Positions 1 through 6,311 of a DNA stretch of 8,108 bases are shown one piece after another (position 1 is the first letter of the stretch; every line of letters begins with the position of its first letter). The notes under the pieces are model-generated. The model had not been told where the DNA came from and searched no databases. It saw only the letters and a program-made list of their open reading frames with translations. The stretch is from DASPKW01 sp038244055 (GTDB lineage Bacteria; Planctomycetota; Phycisphaerae; Tepidisphaerales; Tepidisphaeraceae). Both the position numbers and the translations under genes were made by a program. The stretch is taken from NCBI GenBank assembly GCA_038244055.1, contig JBBRTW010000337.1:1-8108 (forward strand), read 5' to 3'.

Positions 1-9
1 AAGCGAAGA

Positions 10-56
10 CCCTCACTCCCGCCCTCTCCCGAGTACAGGAGCGGGAGTAAGAGGCG
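10..56. repeat. Palindromic intergenic repeat, copy 1
   Basis: This is the first of four copies of a repeat beginning CCCTCAC, followed by a hairpin. The stem CCCTCTCC (22-29) faces GGAGCGGG (38-45) around the loop CGAGTACA, with one mismatch. The tail GGGAGTAAG is shared with copy 4. It lies just past the accD stop codon and might act as a weak transcript end or RNA-stabilising hairpin, but no T-tract follows the stem in either direction. An alternative stem, CTCCCGC (16-22) with GCGGGAG (41-47), is also perfect. Confidence 0.8.
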
Positions 57-57
57 A

Positions 58-891
58 CTACTTCGCACAGAAATCGACCAGCCGGGCGATTTCGCTTCTC
101 AGGTCTTTTCGGTGCACGACGAAATCGAGAAAGCCGTGCTCTTCGAGGAATTCGGAGCGTTGGAAGCCATCGGGGAGTTCGACCTTGATCGTATTCCAGA
201 TCGTGCGCGGACCGGCGAAGCCGATGAGGGCTTTGGGCTCGGCGATGATGAAATCGCCCAGCATGGCGAAGGACGCGGTGACGCCGCCGGTGGTGGGGTC
301 GGCCAGGAGCGAGATGAACAGGCCGCCGGCTTCATCGAGGCGGGCCAGGGCGGCGCTGGTCTTGGCCATCTGCATCAGGCTGAGAGTCGATTCCTGCATG
401 CGCGCCCCGCCGGAGCAGGAGACGATCAGGAGAGGCAGTTTATCCTCGGCGGCCGCTTCGATGGTGCGGGTAATTTTCTCACCCACCACGCTGCCCATCG
501 AGCCCATCATGAAGGTGGGGTCCATGGCGGCGACCATAATCGGCCGGCCTTTGATGAACGCCTTGCCGCAGATCACCGCATCGGGGTTGCCGGTCTTGGC
601 CTGCTCGGCTACCAGACGGTCCTCGTAGCTCTTTTTGTCGGTGAACTTGAGCGGGTCCGTCGGGCGGATATCGGTGTACAGCTCTTCGAAAGACCCGGGA
701 TCTACGAGCAGATCGATGCGCTGGCGGGCGGAGATGCGGAAATGGTGCTGGCAACTCGGGCAGACCCAGAAGGCCTCTTCAACCGCCTTGCGGAAGAGCA
801 TCTCCTCGCACTCCGGACAGCGCAGCCAGAGTCCTTCGGGGATGCCTTCCTTGCGGATGGCGGAGCTTTCGGGGGGAGGGGTGGTGGACAT
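58..891 (-). CDS. accD: Acetyl-CoA carboxylase, carboxyltransferase subunit beta
   Basis: AccD pairs with AccA to transfer the carboxyl group from biotin on AccB to acetyl-CoA, giving malonyl-CoA for fatty acid synthesis in the cytoplasm. The 277-residue protein is complete and close to the usual family length (about 280-305). It opens with the AccD four-cysteine zinc ribbon (C25, C28, C44, C47). The crotonase-like carboxyltransferase core follows, with the oxyanion-hole motif SGGARMQE (160-167), PTTGGVTASFA from 200, GFAGPRTIW from 224 and the C-terminal LPDGFQRSEFLEEHG. The ATG at 891 places the zinc ribbon at the expected depth; the Shine-Dalgarno sequence is weak (AGG about 6 bases upstream). 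It is the last gene of a minus-strand run of three, about 63 bp after its neighbour, and a palindromic repeat follows directly. accA is not in the window. Identification is very secure. Confidence 0.97.
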   Translation of the reverse strand: MSTTPPPESSAIRKEGIPEGLWLRCPECEEMLFRKAVEEAFWVCPSCQHHFRISARQRIDLLVDPGSFEELYTDIRPTDPLKFTDKKSYEDRLVAEQAKTGNPDAVICGKAFIKGRPIMVAAMDPTFMMGSMGSVVGEKITRTIEAAAEDKLPLLIVSCSGGARMQESTLSLMQMAKTSAALARLDEAGGLFISLLADPTTGGVTASFAMLGDFIIAEPKALIGFAGPRTIWNTIKVELPDGFQRSEFLEEHGFLDFVVHRKDLRSEIARLVDFCAK

Positions 892-901
892 GGGGAACCT
901 G

Positions 902-930
902 ATAAAACTAAAGCTAAAAACTAAAAACTT
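902..930. repeat. A-rich heptamer run upstream of accD
   Basis: On the plus strand this stretch is built from slipped units of the type CTAAAAA (AAAACTAAAG, CTAAAAA, CTAAAAA, CTTAAG). In the accD direction it is a T-rich tract ending about 10 bp before the start codon. It stands out from the GC-rich surroundings. It could be a promoter or UP-like element, or a slippage-prone tract; no clear -35/-10 pair can be fixed in it. Confidence 0.5.
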
Positions 931-954
931 AAGGCAACGAGCGGTGGATTGGGG

Positions 955-1551
955 TCAATCGCTCAGGTCTCTGGGGGCGACATCCGGGACATCAATGGTC
1001 TCCATGGGGAGGGGGTCGTGCAAGTGGCGAGCGATATCCAGGATCGATTCCTTGCGGAGCAGGCCGGCCGCCAGACGCATGGCCATCGGGCGCATCACCA
1101 GGGCGATGCAGACGCCGCGGTTGCGGCGGAGGATTTTTCGCAGGCCCTGGCGGATGCGCTCGGCGGCTTCCTGGACGCTTTCCCCCTCGGGGGGCTGGAC
1201 GGCGAGGGCATCTTCCTCCCAGGCGGGGAAGATGGTGGGGAAGCGAAAGCGCAACTCCTCGCACGTCAGGCCCTGCCACAGGCCCAGCGAGATCGAATCG
1301 AGGGCCTCGGAATCGCGCACGCGCAGGGAGAATTTCCCGGCCACGATTTTGGCGGCCTGGTCGCATGCCTCGTCATTTCGATTCGTGTAGACGGCCGAGA
1401 CGGCATGAGGGATGGAATCGGCCAGCGCGCGAATCATGCCTGGGGCTTCATCCGACAGCGGCAGGGAGTGACTGCCGCACAATCGGCCTTCGGCATCCCA
1501 GACAGTCGGTCCGGCGAGAATGAGGAGCACGCGGGTCATCGGGCGGGACAT
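955..1551 (-). CDS. Histidine-phosphatase-fold protein lacking catalytic residues
   Basis: The sequence follows the phosphoglycerate-mutase-like histidine phosphatase pattern from start to end: an N-terminal strand, the VYTN segment, GLWQG, a P-x-GES segment (PPEGES, 120-125) and a late strand. Every catalytic position is changed. The family RHG is L12-A13-G14. The arginine of the R-A-x-Q-T-A segment aligns with A62 (ACDQAA). The glutamate before G-x-W-E-G aligns with S86 (SISLGLWQG). The second histidine (SHG) is M153-R154-P155. I infer a pseudo-enzyme with a binding or structural role. The reading frame is intact over 198 codons, so it is not an obvious pseudogene. The start at 1551 was chosen because the conserved strand begins a few residues later; ATG at 1539 or 1590 is possible, and no strong Shine-Dalgarno sequence decides. 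It sits between the VTC-domain gene (53 bp upstream) and accD, all on one strand, suggesting co-transcription. Confidence 0.8.
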   Translation of the reverse strand: MSRPMTRVLLILAGPTVWDAEGRLCGSHSLPLSDEAPGMIRALADSIPHAVSAVYTNRNDEACDQAAKIVAGKFSLRVRDSEALDSISLGLWQGLTCEELRFRFPTIFPAWEEDALAVQPPEGESVQEAAERIRQGLRKILRRNRGVCIALVMRPMAMRLAAGLLRKESILDIARHLHDPLPMETIDVPDVAPRDLSD

Positions 1552-1604
1552 GATGCCCGGTAGAGGGCGCGGAGGCAACCCGGGCGGCATTCGGGTGAAC
1601 CCGT

Positions 1605-2366
1605 TCAGCGTGGAGCATGCTGGGCCAGCAGCGCGGCCACCTGGCAATACTTGGCCATCGAGCGCCGCTCCAGGTTCAGGGACTGGGTCATATCGCGATA
1701 CCAATGCGGAAATCGATCGGTGAATTTGAGTTCGAGGATGACCGGCGCGCCCGCGATCATGGGCGGACAGGCGAACCCGCGGGCGGCCAGGAGCTGGCCG
1801 GCATAGGCATCGCCCTGGAGATCGCGATCGAAGGTGAGGCGGACGTGGTCATCATCGGGTTTGACCCATGCCTCGCGGAGATAAGAAATCAAGGCGCGCG
1901 GCGTGGCGGCCAGGCGATCGCGGAATTCGGCGAATCGGCGCAGGGCATGCCACTGCTCGGGATTGTCGGTGGTGACCAGATCATCGGCCAGGGGAGCGCG
2001 GCCGCGAATGATCAGCATCGCCCTGTCGCGATGGACCAGGGCGCGTTCCTTGATGATCGTATCCTGCACGCGCCGCTTGATCTCGAAAAAGACGGGCGAA
2101 GCGGGGTGTTCATCGTAGAAGCGAACGCGCAGTTTCATGCGGTTTTTGTGCCCGGCCATGCTGGAGTGATACAGGGGCAGGCCGGGCCCATCGAGGTAGA
2201 GGCTATGGGTTGGGTAAGCGTATTTGAGGTCGGGCTGGGCGAATTCATCGTGAATCAGGCGTGAGCGGGCGAATTCCCGGACATCGCGGGCGGCCGCCTC
2301 GTCGATGAGATATTTGAACTCAAAGCGATTGCAGAGGCTGCGAAGATGGGGCAGGGCTTGAGGCAT
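1605..2366 (-). CDS. VTC-domain polyphosphate polymerase-like protein
   Basis: This 253-residue protein consists of essentially one VTC domain, the tunnel-fold catalytic domain that in yeast Vtc4 makes polyphosphate from ATP. The characteristic basic and acidic strand motifs are present in order: RFEFKY (14-19), SLYLD (55-59), KLRVRFYD (78-85), FFEIKRR (93-99), KERAL (106-110), the SYLREAW arginine (R164), LTFDRDL (177-183), the acidic strand ILELKF (210-215) and SMAKY near the end (236-240). The phosphate-binding lysines and arginines and the metal-binding glutamate of E212-L-K appear intact, so an active enzyme is likely. There is no transmembrane segment or SPX domain. Bacterial homologues often sit beside DUF4956 or CotH genes; here neither is adjacent, and the next gene is a phosphatase-fold protein without an active site. 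The substrate cannot be proved from sequence, because relatives of the tunnel fold also include triphosphatases. Confidence 0.88.
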   Translation of the reverse strand: MPQALPHLRSLCNRFEFKYLIDEAAARDVREFARSRLIHDEFAQPDLKYAYPTHSLYLDGPGLPLYHSSMAGHKNRMKLRVRFYDEHPASPVFFEIKRRVQDTIIKERALVHRDRAMLIIRGRAPLADDLVTTDNPEQWHALRRFAEFRDRLAATPRALISYLREAWVKPDDDHVRLTFDRDLQGDAYAGQLLAARGFACPPMIAGAPVILELKFTDRFPHWYRDMTQSLNLERRSMAKYCQVAALLAQHAPR

Positions 2367-2382
2367 TGGCGGGTGGAGGGCG

Positions 2383-2388
2383 ATTCTA
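2383..2388 (-). promoter_or_regulatory. Candidate -10 box for the VTC-phosphatase-accD run
   Basis: Read on the minus strand, the hexamer is TAGAAT, ending 16 bases before the VTC start codon at 2366. That would give a leader of roughly 10 nt. The -35 region is poor. The same hexamer appears before lepB, which supports it as a local promoter form. Confidence 0.4.
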
Positions 2389-2463
2389 ACCGGAATATTT
2401 GGGTTGTGACACGGATCGGGGTGCGGCGCGGGTTGCGTTTGTGATGCCGGAATGTGGCGATCC

Positions 2464-2574
2464 CGTCATCCTGAGGTACTCCGAAGGACCTGGCCTGTAG
2501 GTCGGGGCCCTTTCGAATAAGTGAGATGGCCTATGCGTTCGAAGCGAGATCCTTCGGAGTACCTCAGGATGACG
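2464..2574. repeat. 111-bp element with perfect 25-bp inverted ends
   Basis: Bases 2464-2488 and 2550-2574 are exact reverse complements over 25 bp, starting CGTCATCCTGAGG and ending CCTCAGGATGACG. About 61 bp lie between them, and imperfect pairing continues a few bases inward (GGACCTGGC against GGATCTCGC). No ORF of note lies inside. The ends resemble the GTCATCCTGAG-type intergenic repeats seen in many bacterial genomes (from memory). It may be a non-autonomous palindromic element or MITE. It lies between the divergent VTC and lepB genes. Confidence 0.85.
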
Positions 2575-2598
2575 AAGTGTCTCAGGATAATGAAGTGT
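2563..2598. repeat. Tandem 18-mer at the right edge of the inverted-repeat element
   Basis: CTCAGGATGACGAAGTGT (2563-2580) is followed at once by CTCAGGATAATGAAGTGT (2581-2598), 16 of 18 identical. The first unit overlaps the right inverted arm, so the second looks like a slipped duplication of the element boundary. Confidence 0.8.
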
Positions 2599-2607
2599 CT
2601 TTGCCAC

Positions 2608-2647
2608 GAATAGGCGTTATACCCCGGGAATAGGAGTTACACCCCGG
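2608..2647. repeat. Tandem 20-bp repeat upstream of the lepB promoter
   Basis: GAATAGGCGTTATACCCCGG (2608-2627) is followed directly by GAATAGGAGTTACACCCCGG (2628-2647), 18 of 20 identical. The 20-bp period is close to two helical turns. The second unit ends just before the expected -35 position of the candidate lepB promoter, a placement typical of activator sites. This role is inference. Confidence 0.75.
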
Positions 2648-2668
2648 GTTTCGGAGCGACCAATCCGG

Positions 2669-2677
2669 TGCTAGAAT
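2669..2677 (+). promoter_or_regulatory. Candidate extended -10 promoter for lepB
   Basis: TGCTAGAAT fits the extended -10 form TGnTATAAT with one change in the hexamer. The expected start site is near 2684, giving a leader of about 40 nt to the ATG at 2725. The -35 area (around 2649-2654) does not match TTGACA well, consistent with an extended -10 or activator-dependent promoter. Confidence 0.5.
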
Positions 2678-2724
2678 GTGCCGATTGAGATTTTGCGCAT
2701 CGCCTTCATTTGAGAATTGTTGAA

Positions 2725-3429
2725 ATGACCCCTCATACCAAGCGGAAACTGATCCATTACTGGCGGCGGCACATCAGGCCGATCGGCATTCTGGTTCTGG
2801 TGTTCACCTCGTTTCGATCGATCGTTTCGGATTGGAACGATGTGCCGACGGGATCGATGCGGCCGACGATCATCGATGGGGACCGAATTTATGTGAACAA
2901 ACTCGCGTACGGTTTGAAGGTGCCGTTCACGACCTGGCATATTACGCGGTGGGGTTCGCCGGCGCGGGGGGAGATCGTCGTGTTCTACAAGCCGACGGAT
3001 GGGGTCAGGCTTGTAAAGCGAGTCATTGGCGTTCCGGGGGATAAGATCAAATTGGACGGGAACATGCTGACGATTAATGGAAAACGCCTGGAATATGAGG
3101 AGATCGGCAACGACGTCGGAGATCCGTTGCCGGCACCGCCACGGAGGTACTTTCGCGAGCATTTGGGAGATTACGTTCATACGATCGCGATTTATTCCGA
3201 CGTCAGGACCGTTGCCAGGCCTGATTTTAGGGACTTGCAGGAATTCACCGTTCCGGCGGGAATGTATTACATGATGGGGGACAACCGCGACAACAGCGCC
3301 GATTCGCGCGACTTTGGATTCGTGCCGGAAGGCGAAATTCTCGGCCGGTCCACGCGCACGGTATTTTCGCTCGACAAGGGAAATTACTGGCTGCCGCGGA
3401 AGGATCGATGGATGAAGGCGCTGCCGTAG
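2725..3429 (+). CDS. lepB: Signal peptidase I
   Basis: This membrane serine protease (S26 family, Ser/Lys dyad) removes signal peptides from exported proteins on the outer side of the cytoplasmic membrane. From the ATG at 2725 it has 234 residues. It starts with a basic N-terminus (KRK, WRRH) and one hydrophobic anchor, PIGILVLVF. Next come the catalytic-serine box TGSMRPTI (S44), the lysine box RLVKRVIGVPGD (K98) and the C-terminal box MGDNRDNSADSRDFG (from about 184). The stretch between the lysine box and the GDNRDNS box carries a moderate insertion (about residues 120-175), normal for the family. An in-frame TTG at 2710 would add five residues. I prefer the ATG because neither start has a strong Shine-Dalgarno sequence. 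The gene is preceded by tandem repeats and an extended -10 box and followed by a palindromic repeat, so it may be transcribed alone. Confidence 0.95.
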   Translation: MTPHTKRKLIHYWRRHIRPIGILVLVFTSFRSIVSDWNDVPTGSMRPTIIDGDRIYVNKLAYGLKVPFTTWHITRWGSPARGEIVVFYKPTDGVRLVKRVIGVPGDKIKLDGNMLTINGKRLEYEEIGNDVGDPLPAPPRRYFREHLGDYVHTIAIYSDVRTVARPDFRDLQEFTVPAGMYYMMGDNRDNSADSRDFGFVPEGEILGRSTRTVFSLDKGNYWLPRKDRWMKALP

Positions 3430-3501
3430 ATTGGGGTGTGCTGAGTCCTCGATTGGAGATGTTTTGCCGCGGAAGATTGAGGAACGCACTTCACCGCCCG
3501 G

Positions 3502-3540
3502 CCCTCACCCCCGCCCTCACCCGAGTACAGGAGAGGGAGT
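3502..3540. repeat. Palindromic intergenic repeat, copy 2
   Basis: CCCTCACCCCCG is followed by the stem CCCTCACC (3514-3521) against GGAGAGGG (3530-3537), with one mismatch and the same CGAGTACA loop as copies 1 and 3. It lies between lepB and the glycoside hydrolase gene. The rest of the 3430-3625 gap holds no gene that I can support, only the promoter listed next. Confidence 0.8.
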
Positions 3541-3591
3541 CGAAAACTCAAATCCCACACCAGCCGGATACAGAATCGTGGCAGGGCGCTC

Positions 3592-3618
3592 TTGCCCAAA
3601 GGCGGCATAGGGTAAAAT
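3592..3618 (+). promoter_or_regulatory. Candidate promoter for the hydrolase, possibly leaderless
   Basis: TTGCCC (3592-3597) and TAAAAT (3613-3618) are spaced by 15 bp. Only 7 bases separate the -10 box from the ATG at 3626, so transcription would begin at or within a base or two of the start codon. No Shine-Dalgarno sequence precedes that ATG, which agrees with a leaderless message. Confidence 0.45.
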
Positions 3619-3625
3619 CCCGCCC

Positions 3626-6295
3626 ATGCGAATCTTCAACTCGGCGCGCGCGGTCAGAGGCATGGGCATCATGGTGGTCGCCGCTTGTGTGGGCGGGATC
3701 TGGGCGGCTCCAGCGCGTGGGGAGCTGCCAGCGCCGCTGAAGGATTCGGAGCTGGCGGAATTTCCGATGACGTGGACGCCCGATGCGCCGGGGGCGTTCG
3801 ATGCGGCCTCGCTGCTGGATAAGCCGGCGGGGCGGATGGGGTTTGTGGTGAGCAAGGATGGGCACTTCTATACGGGGGACAAGCGGATTCGCTTCTGGGG
3901 CGTCAACATCTGCTTTGGCGGGTGTTTTCCCACGCACGAGGCGGCCGACCGCGTAGCATCGCGGCTGGCGCATTTCGGGATCAACGCCGTGCGCTTCCAC
4001 CACATGGACAATCAGAAATTCCCCAACGGCATTTTCGGGGATGACAAGCTGGAAACGCTGAGCGATGAGGCGATGGACCGGCTGGATTATTTTATTTCGG
4101 CGCTGAAGAAGAATGGCGTCTACGCGGATTTGAATCTGCACGTCTCGCGCTCCTGGGGCAAGGCGCATGGCATGCCCAACATCGACAAGCTCCCGCAGTC
4201 GTACGACAAGTTTATCGATCTCTTCGATTTCGATTTGATCGCGGCCAACAAGAAATATGCCCGCGATCTGCTCACGCACGTCAACAAGTACACGGGCAAT
4301 GCCTACGCCAGCGAGCCGGCGGTCGGGCTGGTGGAAATCAATAATGAAAATACATTTTTCATCTGGGGCGGCGATGCGGCGATCGCCAAATTGCCCGAGC
4401 CCTATGTGAACCTGCTCAACAAGCTCTGGAACCAGTGGCTGATGAAGAAATATGAAACGCGGGAGAAACTCCGTGAAGCATGGAAAGTCGGCGAGCTGCC
4501 GTTGGGTGAGAATTTGCTGGCGGATTCAACTTTCGCGACACTCACCGATCCCAAGGCCAGGCCGGCCAAGTGGGTCATCGAGCAGCACGAAGGGGCGAAG
4601 ATGACTGTCAGCGCCGATCGAGGCGGCGATGTAGCGGGAGTGAAGCTGGCTATCTCGGCCATCAGCCCCACTTCATGGCATCTGCAATTATCGCATCCGG
4701 GATTGAAGCTGAAAAAGGGGCAGTTCTATACGCTGAGCTTTCAGGCGCGAGCCGACAGCGCCCGGCCGCTGAGTGTTGGCATCGCGCAGGCGCATGCGCC
4801 GTGGCAGAATCTGGGTTTGTCGGCGACGCTCAATCTCAAGGAGGGGCTCTACGAGGCGTATCGGCTGGGATTTGTGGCGGCCGATGATGATGAGAATGGG
4901 CGGGTTTCATTCTCGGTGGGGCACAAGACCGGCGAGGTCATGCTCGCCAATGTGATGCTTCAGCCGGGCGGGCAGGAGGGGCTCGCGGCGGATGAGAATC
5001 CGTACAGCCGCTTCCGTAGCGCGCGGCCGGATGCGAAGCAGATTGCATCGCACAAGCCGGGCGATTCGGTGACTCCGGCGCGGGCGGCCGACTGGTATGC
5101 GTTTTTGCAGCAGACCGATGAGGCGTATTGGACAGACATGCGCGATTACCTGCGAAATGAGCTCAAGGTGAACGCGCCGATCACCGGCACGATCGGCCTG
5201 GGACCATTGGGAACGCTCAGCCAGTCGAAGATGGATTATGTCGACGCGCATGCCTACTGGGAGCATCCGCATTTCCCCGGGCGGCCGTGGGACCCGACGA
5301 ATTGGGTGATTAATAACAAGCCGATGGTGGACAACCCCGACGGCGCGACTCTCTGGCGACTGGCGGCCATTCGCGTGGCGGGCAAGCCGTTTACGGTGAC
5401 GGAGTACAACCACTCGGCCCCGAACGAGTGGCAGGCCGAGGGGATTCCGATGATCGCCACCTACGCGGCCACGCAGGATTGGGATGGCGTTTTCCTGTTC
5501 GCCTACAGTCACGGCAGCCAGTTCGAGCGCGAGTACAACGGGAGCTATTTCGATATCGAGGGCAACCCGCTGAAGATGCTGGCGATGCCGGTGGGGGCGC
5601 GGATTTTCCTGGGGCAGAAGGTGAAGCCCTCGGGCATGCCGCTGATGGTGCCCTGCCGGATGGCTTCGATGCTGGAGGATGCGCCGCAGTCGTATTTCGA
5701 TGCCTGGTCGTTCGCCCGGCGGGTGCATGGAAACGATTGGAAGAAAGCCCTGAACGGGCGAATGTATCTGGTGTTTGAAGGCGATCCCGGCGCGAAGTTC
5801 AACAACGATCTGGTCATTGGAAACATGATCACCGGCCCGATCCTCAACTGGAGCGCTGGCAAGCCGGGAACCGGGCGGTTTGCGCTGAACGATCCGGCCG
5901 CGGCGGTGCTGGTGGGATTTGCCGGAGGCGAAGGGCCGCCGGCGCTGGGGGATATTCAGGTGACCGATCTGCAGACGCCTTTCGCGGCGATGACTTTGAC
6001 CCCGGCCGATTCGGGGAAGACGATCAAGAACGCCGATCGACTGCTGCTATGCGCGATGGCCCGGGCGGCCAATACGGGAATGGGCTGGAATGAGAAGCGG
6101 ACGAGTGTCTCAAATCACTGGGGCAAAGCGCCGACACGGATCGAGCCGGTGAAGGCCACATTGACGCTGCCGGCGGATTTCACGGTGCGGGCGCTGGATT
6201 CAACTGGGAAGGTCATTAAGGAATGGCAGACGGAGAATAAGATTTTGAAGATCGGGGAAGTGGCGACGGTTTGGTATGAGCTGATTCGGAAATGA
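3626..6295 (+). CDS. Secreted clan GH-A glycoside-hydrolase-like protein with nested CBM
   Basis: The 889-residue protein begins with a signal peptide: basic n-region (R2, R8, R11), hydrophobic core from about 14 to 26, and likely cleavage after A28-P-A30. A TIM-barrel start follows, with RFWGVNICFGG (from 89), then a strand-helix segment ending INAVRFHHMDN (119-129), as in cellulase/GH5-like enzymes of clan GH-A. The acid/base candidate is E241 in VEINNEN. The nucleophile candidate is E593 in FTVTEYNH. Between them, residues about 295-447 form a CBM4/9-like jelly-roll (NLLADSTFA, W351, LKKGQFYTLSFQARA, MLANVML), so the barrel appears interrupted by a carbohydrate-binding module. Barrel segments resume by about 485 (ADWYAFLQQTDEAYWTDM). 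Residues about 700-889 look like C-terminal beta-sandwich material. The substrate is not readable; a plant or algal polysaccharide is a guess. The ATG at 3626 is preferred over M13 or M16 because it supplies the charged n-region. The sirtuin gene follows 16 bp later. Exact GH family unknown. Confidence 0.85.
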   Translation: MRIFNSARAVRGMGIMVVAACVGGIWAAPARGELPAPLKDSELAEFPMTWTPDAPGAFDAASLLDKPAGRMGFVVSKDGHFYTGDKRIRFWGVNICFGGCFPTHEAADRVASRLAHFGINAVRFHHMDNQKFPNGIFGDDKLETLSDEAMDRLDYFISALKKNGVYADLNLHVSRSWGKAHGMPNIDKLPQSYDKFIDLFDFDLIAANKKYARDLLTHVNKYTGNAYASEPAVGLVEINNENTFFIWGGDAAIAKLPEPYVNLLNKLWNQWLMKKYETREKLREAWKVGELPLGENLLADSTFATLTDPKARPAKWVIEQHEGAKMTVSADRGGDVAGVKLAISAISPTSWHLQLSHPGLKLKKGQFYTLSFQARADSARPLSVGIAQAHAPWQNLGLSATLNLKEGLYEAYRLGFVAADDDENGRVSFSVGHKTGEVMLANVMLQPGGQEGLAADENPYSRFRSARPDAKQIASHKPGDSVTPARAADWYAFLQQTDEAYWTDMRDYLRNELKVNAPITGTIGLGPLGTLSQSKMDYVDAHAYWEHPHFPGRPWDPTNWVINNKPMVDNPDGATLWRLAAIRVAGKPFTVTEYNHSAPNEWQAEGIPMIATYAATQDWDGVFLFAYSHGSQFEREYNGSYFDIEGNPLKMLAMPVGARIFLGQKVKPSGMPLMVPCRMASMLEDAPQSYFDAWSFARRVHGNDWKKALNGRMYLVFEGDPGAKFNNDLVIGNMITGPILNWSAGKPGTGRFALNDPAAAVLVGFAGGEGPPALGDIQVTDLQTPFAAMTLTPADSGKTIKNADRLLLCAMARAANTGMGWNEKRTSVSNHWGKAPTRIEPVKATLTLPADFTVRALDSTGKVIKEWQTENKILKIGEVATVWYELIRK

Positions 6296-6311
6296 TCTGG
6301 TTTGGAGAACG

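Noticed and set aside
10..56. Repeat hairpins considered as classical Rho-independent terminators
   Set aside because: Stems are GC-rich, but no run of T follows on either strand, and one copy lies upstream of a gene rather than after one.
112..924. Long plus-strand open frame of 270 codons opposite accD
   Set aside because: It is a high-GC antisense shadow of accD; its low-complexity Gly/Ala/Asp-rich product has no recognisable motif, whereas the accD frame is fully conserved.
58..2366. The VTC, phosphatase-fold and accD genes considered as a dedicated new polyphosphate system
   Set aside because: accD is a housekeeping gene, and same-strand spacing of 53-63 bp alone does not prove a joint function; only the pseudo-phosphatase with VTC pair is kept as a finding.
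2671..3489. Minus-strand open frame of 272 codons opposite lepB
   Set aside because: Opposite strand of a well-supported signal peptidase; Arg/Pro-rich product, no motif.
3548..4279. Minus-strand open frame opposite the 5' end of the hydrolase
   Set aside because: Antisense shadow of the signal peptide and barrel region; it crosses the hydrolase promoter and has no domain.
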